From the NCBI GenBank assembly GCA_964636665.1, contig CAZWVT010000004.1, forward strand, positions 1 through 64,000: a stretch of DNA of 64,000 nucleotides, in the 5' to 3' direction. The translations under genes were made by a program, and so were the position numbers. The DNA is from JAAYLC01 sp964636665 (GTDB lineage: Bacteria > Bacteroidota > Bacteroidia > Flavobacteriales > Flavobacteriaceae). This document shows, piece by piece, positions 8,072 through 15,590 of the stretch (the stretch's first letter is position 1; each line of letters opens with the position of its first letter). The notes under the pieces were generated by a model. It was not told the DNA's origin and made no database searches. It saw only the letters and a list, made by a program, of their open reading frames with translations.

Positions 8072-8941
8072 TTAATCTTTTCCTGCTCTGAATAGATAAT
8101 CTTTTTCTTCTTTAGACAAACTCTCATAGCCGCTTTGACTGATTTTATCCAGAATAGAATCTATTTTCTTCTGATGCTCGGATTTTGATTCTGCTGCCGG
8201 TTTTCTCTTTACCGATGCATTTGGTTTGTTGCGATGTACTTTTCTAAATGGAGTTTGATTTCTCTTGCGAAACAATCCGACAATGCCCTCCATCAGATTT
8301 TCAAACCATTTCCCGATATCGTTTCCTTTTACCAGTTGTATGGCATAGACATAACCGAATATTCCTCCGCCTACGTGTGCTAACAATCCACCGGCATTTC
8401 CGGAGGATGGAATTCGCAACAAATCCAATAAAAATAAGGCAACAGCGATGTGCCACAGTTTAATGGAGAAAGTGAAAATCCTGACTTCTGTATTGGGTGT
8501 ATAAGCAGCTATAAAAACCATAATGGCCGTAACCGCGCCGGAAGCCCCGATTAAAAAAGCCCGTTGACTTTCAAAAACAGGAAACAGATTGTAAGAAATT
8601 GCAAATAAAGCACCTCCTGCCAAAGCTCCTAATAAATAGATGGTAAGGAAACGTCTGCCGTTGAATAAATTGAGAACAATCCGTCCGAACCACCACAACC
8701 AAATCATATTAAACAGAAGATGGAAGAATCCGAAATGCAAGAAACCGTAGGTAATCAACGTCCAAGGTCGCATCAGAATGGTTAGCGGGTCATTGCTCAA
8801 CACAAACCACCTTACAAAAACCGCTTGTGGCATTGCCATAAAGAAAGAACCTAAAGAAACAATCAAAAATACTGCAACATTGATTACAATAAGTTTGGTT
8901 AAAACGTCTGCTGTTTGATATTTATATCGAAGTGTATTCAT
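8072..8941 (-). CDS. rhomboid family intramembrane serine protease with C-terminal extension
   Basis: A 289-aa polytopic protease of the rhomboid family. The catalytic dyad is visible as GASG (Ser about 134) and AHVGGG (His about 189). LHFGFFHLLFNMIWLWWFG gives the conserved His/Asn loop. After the membrane core there is a basic, Lys/Arg-rich cytoplasmic stretch and a short helical tail (KIDSILDKISQSGY). I associate that tail with a DUF6576-like domain on Bacteroidota rhomboids, with moderate confidence. It stands 3 bp from a second rhomboid gene upstream and 3 bp from the EEP gene downstream, forming a tight three-gene run. Confidence 0.9.
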   Translation of the reverse strand: MNTLRYKYQTADVLTKLIVINVAVFLIVSLGSFFMAMPQAVFVRWFVLSNDPLTILMRPWTLITYGFLHFGFFHLLFNMIWLWWFGRIVLNLFNGRRFLTIYLLGALAGGALFAISYNLFPVFESQRAFLIGASGAVTAIMVFIAAYTPNTEVRIFTFSIKLWHIAVALFLLDLLRIPSSGNAGGLLAHVGGGIFGYVYAIQLVKGNDIGKWFENLMEGIVGLFRKRNQTPFRKVHRNKPNASVKRKPAAESKSEHQKKIDSILDKISQSGYESLSKEEKDYLFRAGKD

Positions 8942-8944
8942 TTG

Positions 8945-9679
8945 CTAATTCCATCGATGTTTGTCAAAGCTATTTTTTTTCCAATAATACGCCATTATAA
9001 ATCCAAAGAGTGCGCCTCCGATATGCGCCCAGTGTGCAATTCCAAAAGAAGATCCACTGATTCCGGCAAATAAATCCAATAAAATCAATCCCGGAATAAA
9101 ATACTTTGCCTTCACCGGCACCGGAAAGAAAATCAGCATCAGTTCGACATTTGGAAACATCATTCCAAAAGCAACCAATATTCCGTAAACCGCTCCCGAA
9201 GCTCCTACTGCCGGCGTATTAAAGGCAGCATTACCGCTTACTACAAGTTCCATTGTAGCCTCATCTAATGGAGGTCCTGCATATCTAAGTGTAGCCACTG
9301 TCTGCATTGCAGCTTCATACGAATTTCCCAGTGCTATCATCGCATCAACGGCAACGTGAATCTGATAATAATTGACAAATGTATGAACCATTGCGGCGCC
9401 CAATCCTGCGGAGAAATAGAAAAACAAGAAGCGATTTCGTCCCCATTGCATTTCCAAAGGCGAACCAAATGCCCATAATGCATACATATTAAACAAGATA
9501 TGGAACACCCCGCCGTGCATAAACATATGGGTAACCGGTTGCCACAATTGGAAGTTGGGATTTTCAAAGTAGTACAGGGAAAACAATTGATATGCAACGC
9601 CCTGTATCAGCATGGTTCCAATAAAAAACAGTACGTTTATAACGACTAAAAACTTGATGGTTTCCGGTATTCTTCCCAT
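8945..9679 (-). CDS. rhomboid family intramembrane serine protease
   Basis: A 244-aa rhomboid protease with catalytic GASG (Ser about 161) and WAHIGG (His about 219), and the HMFMHGGVFHILFNMYALW loop at about 51-69. Compared with its neighbour it has a longer luminal insertion (about 103-155) between helices and lacks the basic C-terminal tail, so the pair are diverged paralogues, not a recent duplication. Substrates are unknown. It is the first gene of the rhomboid-rhomboid-EEP run, 31 bp after mutL. Confidence 0.93.
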   Translation of the reverse strand: MGRIPETIKFLVVINVLFFIGTMLIQGVAYQLFSLYYFENPNFQLWQPVTHMFMHGGVFHILFNMYALWAFGSPLEMQWGRNRFLFFYFSAGLGAAMVHTFVNYYQIHVAVDAMIALGNSYEAAMQTVATLRYAGPPLDEATMELVVSGNAAFNTPAVGASGAVYGILVAFGMMFPNVELMLIFFPVPVKAKYFIPGLILLDLFAGISGSSFGIAHWAHIGGALFGFIMAYYWKKNSFDKHRWN

Positions 9680-9710
9680 AGTAAACTCGTGTGCCGATTC
9701 GAATCAGCTA

Positions 9711-11552
9711 TTATATAAATTTTTTATCAAATTCGTCCAAACTTACAATCCTGAATGTAGGCTTATTAAATGGACTTACCGTTGGCTCTTTACAGGCAAA
9801 CAGCCTGTTAATCATATCTTCTTGTTCTGTGATGTTCAAACTTACACCAGTTTTAACGGCCAGGTTTTTTGCCATTGATTTGGCCAGCATATCATTTAAT
9901 CCGAAACTTTCTTCCGGGACATCTTCTTTGATATCTCTTATTAATTCTTCCAGCAACTTAGAAATTTGACTTTCAACAAGCATCACCGGAATTCCTGAAA
10001 TTACTACTTTTTCTCCGGTAATTTCTAAAAAAATAAACCCTATATTTTCCAATTGCTCACGAACCTTTTGAATAACCTCAACATCCGGTTTTGAGAAATA
10101 TAAGTTTAAAGGAAAAAGCAATTGTTGGCTCAAAGCTTCCTTTACGGTTATATTTTTTAGTAATTCTTCATACAAAATCCGTTGATGTGCAAAATGTTGA
10201 TGAATGAGTACCAATCCGTTTTTTAACGGTGCTAAAATATATTTATTTTGAAACTGTAAAGAACGATTGACCTTATTTTCTTCAGTTTTTTCATAGAAAC
10301 CCAATCCGGGAGCGTCATCTCTATCGTCAAGGTGTTTATCGTCAGGAACGGAATCGGTATATAGGGCTTCCCAATTTGCGGTTTCTGTTTTGAAATTTCC
10401 TGATTTAAAGGATTTTGATTGTGATACAGTTTTAAATTCACTTTGAAAGGGATTGAAATTTCTGTCCACTTCAATTATTGGCGCATTTACATCCTGTTTT
10501 TTACTGTAATCGTAAGGCGTGTCAAATTCTTTTTTGTGCTGAAAATCCAAAACCGGTGCAATATTAAACTGCCCCAAACTGTGTTTGATACTTGCCCGAA
10601 GCATGGCATAAATGGCATGTTCATCTTCAAATTTCACTTCGGTTTTGGTAGGATGTATGTTGATATCGATAGATTCCGGAAACACTTCCAAAAAAATAAA
10701 ATATCCGGGATGCACATCTGATTTGATAAGCCCTTCAAAAGCGGCAGTTACCGCATGATGCAAGTAGGAGTTTTTAACAAACCGATTATTGACAAAGAAA
10801 AACTGTTCGCCTCTGCTTTTTTTACCGTATTCAGGTTTGATGATAAACCCGCTGATTTTAACGATAGGCGTTTCTTCGGATACCGGAACGAGTTTTTCGT
10901 CGGTTCTTTTTCCGAAGATATGAATAATGCGTTGACGCAGGTTAGTCGCCGGCAGATTAAACAGACTGTTTTCGTTGTGAATAAGATTAAATTCCACATC
11001 CGGATGTGCCAATGCCACGCGATGGAATTCATCGATAATGTGGCGCATTTCGACGGTATTGCTTTTTAAGAAATTGCGTCTTGCCGGGATGTTGTAAAAA
11101 AGGTTTTTAACCAAAATGGTTGTTCCTTGAGGTAATACAGCCGGTTCTTGGGATTGCACTTTACTACCTTCGATGGTGATATGCGTTCCCAACTCATCCT
11201 CGGCTTGTTTGGTTTTTAATTCCACGTGTGCAATAGCCGCTATGGACGCCAAAGCTTCTCCTCGAAAACCTTTGGTGTGCAGATTGAATAAATCTTCTGC
11301 TTTTTTGATTTTGGAAGTGGCGTGTCGTTCAAAACACAAACGCGCATCTGTTGTACTCATTCCGATGCCGTTATCGGTGATTTGAATCAATGTTTTTCCG
11401 GCGTCTTTGACAATTAAGGTAATTGCGGAAGATTGGGCATCGATTGCATTTTCAATAAGTTCTTTTACTACGGAAGCAGGACGTTGCACAACTTCGCCCG
11501 CAGCAATCTGATTGGCAACGTGATCCGGTAATAATTGAATTTTATCAACCAT
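9711..11552 (-). CDS. mutL: DNA mismatch repair protein MutL
   Basis: A 613-aa GHKL ATPase that links MutS mismatch recognition to strand incision. N-terminal motifs are intact: ELIENAIDAQ (about 31-40), DNGIGM, RHATSKI and GFRGEAL (about 95-101). The C-terminal dimerisation region has the helix normally carrying DQHA-x2-E-x4-E, but it reads HQHFAHQRILYE (about residue 447). The Asp is His and the first Glu is Gln. The later metal motifs are also degenerate: FACKEP where ACR is expected, and SPFNKPTF where CPHGRP is expected. Nicking activity is therefore doubtful. It overlaps the upstream 98-aa gene by 8 bp. Confidence 0.95.
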   Translation of the reverse strand: MVDKIQLLPDHVANQIAAGEVVQRPASVVKELIENAIDAQSSAITLIVKDAGKTLIQITDNGIGMSTTDARLCFERHATSKIKKAEDLFNLHTKGFRGEALASIAAIAHVELKTKQAEDELGTHITIEGSKVQSQEPAVLPQGTTILVKNLFYNIPARRNFLKSNTVEMRHIIDEFHRVALAHPDVEFNLIHNENSLFNLPATNLRQRIIHIFGKRTDEKLVPVSEETPIVKISGFIIKPEYGKKSRGEQFFFVNNRFVKNSYLHHAVTAAFEGLIKSDVHPGYFIFLEVFPESIDINIHPTKTEVKFEDEHAIYAMLRASIKHSLGQFNIAPVLDFQHKKEFDTPYDYSKKQDVNAPIIEVDRNFNPFQSEFKTVSQSKSFKSGNFKTETANWEALYTDSVPDDKHLDDRDDAPGLGFYEKTEENKVNRSLQFQNKYILAPLKNGLVLIHQHFAHQRILYEELLKNITVKEALSQQLLFPLNLYFSKPDVEVIQKVREQLENIGFIFLEITGEKVVISGIPVMLVESQISKLLEELIRDIKEDVPEESFGLNDMLAKSMAKNLAVKTGVSLNITEQEDMINRLFACKEPTVSPFNKPTFRIVSLDEFDKKFI

Positions 11553-11841
11553 AAATTCTCAGCTGAAAAATACTTAAATCGAAGTCGATAAGATATAGAA
11601 AAATTAAAATCAAAATCGTCAGGATTATCAAAAGTCTCAACCTTGTATTTCTGTCGGTCTGTACTTTTAAATCTTGTTTGATCTTTAAAAGCTTGTTTTT
11701 CAGCCCCTTATCTTCACCAACTGTTGTTCGAAAATGATCAAATTTATGCCGCATAGCGAAAGGACTTCCCTCCCCATCATATTCATAATGACGCGGTTGA
11801 TAATTGAATTTTTTATTTTTTTTCTTTCTTAGTAGCTTCAT
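11545..11841 (-). CDS. small C-terminally anchored membrane protein
   Basis: A 98-aa protein with a very basic N-terminus (LLRKKKNKKF), an amphipathic middle and one hydrophobic helix near the C-terminus (about 68-88). I know homologues only as small flavobacterial proteins beside ribH, sometimes labelled riboflavin synthase subunit beta. Nothing in the sequence supports that label. It overlaps mutL by 8 bp and is probably co-transcribed with it. Function unknown. Confidence 0.7.
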   Translation of the reverse strand: MKLLRKKKNKKFNYQPRHYEYDGEGSPFAMRHKFDHFRTTVGEDKGLKNKLLKIKQDLKVQTDRNTRLRLLIILTILILIFLYLIDFDLSIFQLRIYG

Positions 11842-11932
11842 AATACAATCCTCAAAGATACCGAATTCCTATGATTCTTTAAAATCTGGAACGGGTAGAT
11901 ATTAGGTTGAAATCCGAATCGAAATCGAAATT

Positions 11933-12354
11933 GATTAGGGATTAGGGATTAGGAAAAAAGAACAGAGAAGAAAGAACAGAGTGCAGAGTGCAGAGAAAAA
12001 AAATCAATTTTCAATATTCAATTCTCAATTAAAAAATCGCTTCCAACTTCCCACTTCCAACTTCCAGCTCAAAAAACTTTCAACTTTCAACCTTCCATTA
12101 AAAATCGCTTCACGCCCAGAAAAATCGAAATCGAAAATGTTGTATAATGTATATGAATTTGCTGAACGCTTCACGCCTCACGCTTCCCGCTTCACGATAA
12201 AAAAATTTTCAACTTTCAACTTTCAATTNNNNNNNNNNNNNNNNNNNNNNNNNNNNNNNNNNNNNNNNNNNNNNNNNNNNNNNNNNNNNNNNNNNNNNNN
12301 NNNNNNNNNNNNNNNNNNNNNNNNNNNNAAAATTTTCAACTTTCAACTTTCAAT
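11933..12354. repeat. mosaic of heptanucleotide tandem repeats
   Basis: This intergenic stretch is built from blocks of different 7-base units, each in strict 7-bp phase. GATTAGG occurs x3 (11933-11953), and AGAGTGC x2 plus a partial (11978-11995). TTTTCAA/TATTCAA/TTCTCAA runs 12008-12028. CTTCCAA/CTTCCCA/CTTCCAA/CTTCCAG runs 12040-12067. CTTTCAA x2 with CCTTCCA runs 12077-12097. GCTTCAC/GCCTCAC/GCTTCCC/GCTTCAC runs 12168-12195. TTTTCAA with CTTTCAA x2 runs 12206-12226. The last block recurs on the far side of the 100-N gap, up to the ribH stop. The ORF that crosses this region is spurious. Positions 11842-11932 hold nothing I recognise. Confidence 0.85.
12229..12328. other. assembly gap (100 N)
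   Basis: Exactly 100 N, a scaffolding placeholder. Both edges carry the same AAATTTTCAACTTTCAACT-type sequence, so assembly broke in the repeat and the true length is unknown. The tract may be much longer. Confidence 0.97.
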
Positions 12355-12839
12355 TAAAATTTTAAAGCAGCCATTTTTATTGCGGCGATTGCAGCTTCTA
12401 CCCCTTTGTTTCCGTATTTTCCGCCGCTTCTGTCTATCGCTTGTTGGAGGTTGTTATCGGTAAGCACACAAAAAATAACGGGAATGTCTCCTTGAACATT
12501 TAAATCTTTAATTCCTTGGGCGACGGCTTCACAAACAAAATCAAAATGTCGGGTTTCTCCTTGAATCACACTTCCGATGGCTATAATCGCATTTAAAGAA
12601 GGATTGTTTTTTGCCATTAATTTACATCCGTAAATCAACTCATAACTTCCGGGAACGTTCCACCGGATAATTTGTTCGCTATCAGCACCGCAATCAACCA
12701 AGGTGTCAATAGCGCCTTGAAACATTCCTTCGGTGATGTTTTCATTCCATTCAGAAACAACAATCCCAAATCGAAATTGTTCCGCATTTGGGATTGTTGT
12801 TTTATCGTAGGTGGATAAATTTTTATTTTCTGTAGCCAT
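12354..12839 (-). CDS. ribH: 6,7-dimethyl-8-ribityllumazine synthase
   Basis: Penultimate enzyme of riboflavin synthesis, condensing a ribityl-diaminopyrimidine with dihydroxybutanone phosphate; it usually forms a 60-subunit shell. The 161-aa protein has FGIVVSEWNENIT for the substrate-binding N-terminus, WNVPGSYEL, and the active-site segment GSVIQGETRHFDFV with the catalytic His. Length is normal. It starts directly after the stop of the TPR gene (12840). Its 3' end runs into the heptad-repeat tract, with the stop codon abutting the repeat. Confidence 0.97.
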   Translation of the reverse strand: MATENKNLSTYDKTTIPNAEQFRFGIVVSEWNENITEGMFQGAIDTLVDCGADSEQIIRWNVPGSYELIYGCKLMAKNNPSLNAIIAIGSVIQGETRHFDFVCEAVAQGIKDLNVQGDIPVIFCVLTDNNLQQAIDRSGGKYGNKGVEAAIAAIKMAALKF

Positions 12840-13607
12840 TTACTTTGACATTGCTTCGGCACGTCCGAGATAAACTTCAGCTTTGGCAAATTCTTCAGAA
12901 TTTGGATATTCTTTTACAATTTTATCAAAGTGTTTTTTTGCTTTGTCTATTTTATTGAGATTCAACGCTGTCAATCCGGCTTTAAACAAATAACGCGGTG
13001 TTGTGAACTCATTGGTTCGCATGCTTGCTGCGTCTTCGTAATATTTTAAAGCATCTTCATTTTGACCTAAATTTGCAAAAGCATCACCAATTGAACCTTT
13101 GGCAATCGGCGCCAACATTTCATCTTTTGATTTGAATTTATCTAACTGTTCGATTGCATCTTTATATCTATTCATGCTCAAATAAGCCATTCCGGCATAA
13201 TAACGAGATAAATTGGCAGCATCGGTTCCGCTGTAATTGTCGATAATATCAAGGAATCCGTATTTTCCGGCACCTCCTTGAAGCGACAATGTATATAGCG
13301 AATCTTTCTCTGTTGCATTCATTGCTTCTTCCCAATACATTTGCGCTTGGGACATTTCACTCATTGCTTCTGCTTCTTTGGGATTTTGAATAAATTCCTG
13401 AAACACAAAATATCCAACAACCGCTAATGCGATTACGCCAAAAGCTCCAAGTAGTACTTTTTGATTTTTTTCAATCCATTTTTCGGTTCGAGACGCTCCT
13501 TCATCAAGAGAGCGAAACACCTCTGCGGTAGTACTGTTTTTTTCTAATTCAGCTTGTTGCTCTTCTTTTGTTCTTGGTTTGCCTCCACGTTTTTTGTAGG
13601 TTGCCAT
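12840..13607 (-). CDS. tetratricopeptide repeat membrane protein
   Basis: A 255-aa protein with a charged cytoplasmic N-terminus, one membrane helix at about 51-71 (VLLGAFGVIALAVVGYFVF) and a C-terminal domain of TPR-like helical repeats. These include NLSRYYAGMAYLSMNRYKDA, GDAFANLGQNEDALKYYEDA and EFAKAEVYLGRAEAM. It resembles the YfgM/Tol-Pal-type group of membrane-anchored TPR proteins; the exact partner is unknown. A -7 box TAATTTTG (13628-13635, minus) lies just upstream, so TPR and ribH probably form one unit. Confidence 0.85.
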   Translation of the reverse strand: MATYKKRGGKPRTKEEQQAELEKNSTTAEVFRSLDEGASRTEKWIEKNQKVLLGAFGVIALAVVGYFVFQEFIQNPKEAEAMSEMSQAQMYWEEAMNATEKDSLYTLSLQGGAGKYGFLDIIDNYSGTDAANLSRYYAGMAYLSMNRYKDAIEQLDKFKSKDEMLAPIAKGSIGDAFANLGQNEDALKYYEDAASMRTNEFTTPRYLFKAGLTALNLNKIDKAKKHFDKIVKEYPNSEEFAKAEVYLGRAEAMSK

Positions 13608-13745
13608 AATTTTCGTTTAATGTGGCGCAAAATTAAAATATTTAATGGAATTTAAAAGGATATAAATTTCTTATTTTTTAATAATTTGCAAAACATTGGT
13701 TTTCTATTTTAGAAAATCACTCAAGATTTCAAGAATCTCATTTTT

Positions 13746-14834
13746 ATGATTTTACAAAAACTCACTTTAGTCAATTACAAAAACTTCGATACGGCAACTT
13801 TTAATTTTGATCCGAAAATTAACTGTTTTGTCGGAAAAAACGGAATCGGCAAGACCAATATATTAGACGCCATTTATCACCTCTCTTTCGGAAAGAGTTA
13901 TTTTAATCCGATTACGCTTCAAAATATCCGCCACAATACGGATTTTTTTATGATTGAAGGAAATTATTTAAAAGATGAAACGCCTCAAAAAATTGTAGTC
14001 AGCGCCAAGAAAAATCAAAAGAAAATCATCAAACGAAACGGGAAAGCTTATGAAAAACTAAGCGACCACATCGGACTTATTCCGCTTGTGATTATCTCTC
14101 CCGCCGACCGCAATTTGATTATTGAAGGCAGCGAAACCCGACGCAAATTCATAGACGGCGTCATTTCTCAACGAGATACGGATTATCTGCTAACTTTAAT
14201 CAAATACAACAAAGTTGTGTCACAACGCAATGCACTGTTGAAATACTTTGCTGCAAACCATACGTTTGACAACAATACGCTATCGATTTACAACGAACAA
14301 ATGAACTTGTACGGAACTTCGATTTTCGGCAAACGCATGGCATTTTTGGAAGAATTTCTGCCTATTTTCAAAGAACGCTATGAATCCATCAGTAGCGGAA
14401 ATGAAGAAATAAATTTAACCTATGAAAGTCAATTAAAAGAAGAAGATTTGCTGAGTTTGTTGGAAAATAACATCCAAAAAGACAGGGTGTTGCAATATTC
14501 AAATTATGGAATTCACAAAGACGATTTGGTTTTTACGATTGATGAACATCCGATTAAAAAATTCGGTTCACAAGGGCAACAAAAATCCTTTTTAATCGCC
14601 TTAAAACTCGCACAATTTGATTTTATCAAACTTCAAGTGAAAAACAATCCCATTTTACTTTTAGACGATATTTTTGACAAATTGGATGAAACACGTGTGG
14701 AACATTTAATAACTTTGGTAGATAATGAAAATTTTGGACAAATCTTTATAACCGATACGCACGAATCTCGTACCGAGGAAGTTATAAAAAAAGTTCATCA
14801 ATCTTATAAAATGTTTCCTTTAGATAAACAATAA
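13746..14834 (+). CDS. recF: DNA replication and repair protein RecF
   Basis: SMC-like ATPase that helps RecO/RecR load RecA at gapped DNA. The 362-aa protein has Walker A GKNGIGKT (about 30-37), an ABC-type signature FGSQGQQKSF, and Walker B ILLLDDIFDKLD, in the right order and spacing. Length is typical. It is divergent from the TPR gene and begins a plus-strand run of recF, lipoprotein and DciA-like genes. Confidence 0.97.
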   Translation: MILQKLTLVNYKNFDTATFNFDPKINCFVGKNGIGKTNILDAIYHLSFGKSYFNPITLQNIRHNTDFFMIEGNYLKDETPQKIVVSAKKNQKKIIKRNGKAYEKLSDHIGLIPLVIISPADRNLIIEGSETRRKFIDGVISQRDTDYLLTLIKYNKVVSQRNALLKYFAANHTFDNNTLSIYNEQMNLYGTSIFGKRMAFLEEFLPIFKERYESISSGNEEINLTYESQLKEEDLLSLLENNIQKDRVLQYSNYGIHKDDLVFTIDEHPIKKFGSQGQQKSFLIALKLAQFDFIKLQVKNNPILLLDDIFDKLDETRVEHLITLVDNENFGQIFITDTHESRTEEVIKKVHQSYKMFPLDKQ

Positions 14835-14845
14835 ACTCACCTGAT

Positions 14846-15280
14846 ATGAAACTTACTTCATTAATCTTTTTTACGGCATTCTTGCTTTTTTCTTGTACCG
14901 ACAAACCCAATCCTGAGAATCAAAAACAACATCTTTCGGGATATTGGGAAATAAAAGAAGCATCGACGCCTCACGGAAATAAATCTTATGACATAAACTT
15001 AATTGTCGATTATATTGAAGTTGAAGGCAACAAAGGGACACGTACAAAACTAAGTCCGAGAATGGATGGAAGCTACAACACAACCGGCAGCATAGAAAAT
15101 TTCACCTTGGAAATTGAAAACGACACCTTATTTATGTTTTACAATACGGATTTTGACACGTGGAAAGAAGCTGTTGTCGAGGCTAAAGACAGCATTCTAA
15201 AAGTTAAAAACGAAGACAATAAAATTTACACTTATAAAAGATACCACAACGAATCTATAATACCTTCCAATCATGAATAA
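14846..15280 (+). CDS. putative lipoprotein, unknown function
   Basis: A 144-aa protein with a type II signal peptide: a hydrophobic stretch, then the lipobox LLFSC, so Cys at about 17 would be lipidated. The mature part is short, beta-rich and acidic, with a lipocalin-like pattern (GYWEIKEAS near the start, LEIENDTLFMFY later). I recognise no domain with certainty. It starts 12 bp after recF and overlaps the DciA-like gene by 8 bp, so it belongs to the same transcript. Confidence 0.75.
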   Translation: MKLTSLIFFTAFLLFSCTDKPNPENQKQHLSGYWEIKEASTPHGNKSYDINLIVDYIEVEGNKGTRTKLSPRMDGSYNTTGSIENFTLEIENDTLFMFYNTDFDTWKEAVVEAKDSILKVKNEDNKIYTYKRYHNESIIPSNHE

Positions 15281-15578
15281 AAAATCAGAATCCGATTTCA
15301 ATTTATTTTCTCTGAAAGATGTCTTAAAAGACTTTGTAAAAGACAACAATCTCGAAAGCGGTTTGGAAAAAGTTCGCGTTAAGAAAGCGTGGGACAAGGT
15401 TATTGGTTCGTCATTGGGAGGCTACATTACCAATATCGACTTTAATAAAAAAACTTTGTACATCTCTGTTTCATCGTCCGTAATGCGGCAAGAATTAAGC
15501 TACGGCGTAGAAAAAATGAAAACTTTATTGAATGAAGAACTCAAAGGCGAGGTTATAAAAAAGATAATTTTACGTTGA
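15273..15578 (+). CDS. DUF721 / DciA-like protein
   Basis: A 101-aa protein of the DUF721 family. Visible features are the early LKDVLKDFVKDNNLESGLEKVRVKKAWDKV-type helices, GGYITNIDF, and LYISVSSSVMRQELSYG leading to a last basic helix. DciA proteins of this family act in loading the replicative helicase DnaB in bacteria without DnaC. A position next to recF suits a replication role. It overlaps the lipoprotein gene by 8 bp. Confidence 0.87.
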   Translation: MNKKSESDFNLFSLKDVLKDFVKDNNLESGLEKVRVKKAWDKVIGSSLGGYITNIDFNKKTLYISVSSSVMRQELSYGVEKMKTLLNEELKGEVIKKIILR

Positions 15579-15590
15579 CTATAAAACATC

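Noticed and set aside
11545..11841. Riboflavin synthase beta subunit, a label used for such neighbours of ribH
   Set aside because: The protein is 98 aa with a membrane anchor and no lumazine-synthase fold; ribH itself is the separate gene at 12354-12839.
11933..12354. CRISPR array
   Set aside because: Units are 7 bp and contiguous, with no 20-40 bp repeats, no unique spacers and no cas genes.
11981..12463. A 160-aa plus-strand ORF crossing the first gap
   Set aside because: It is built from heptad repeats, N bases and the antisense strand of ribH; the composition is not protein-like.
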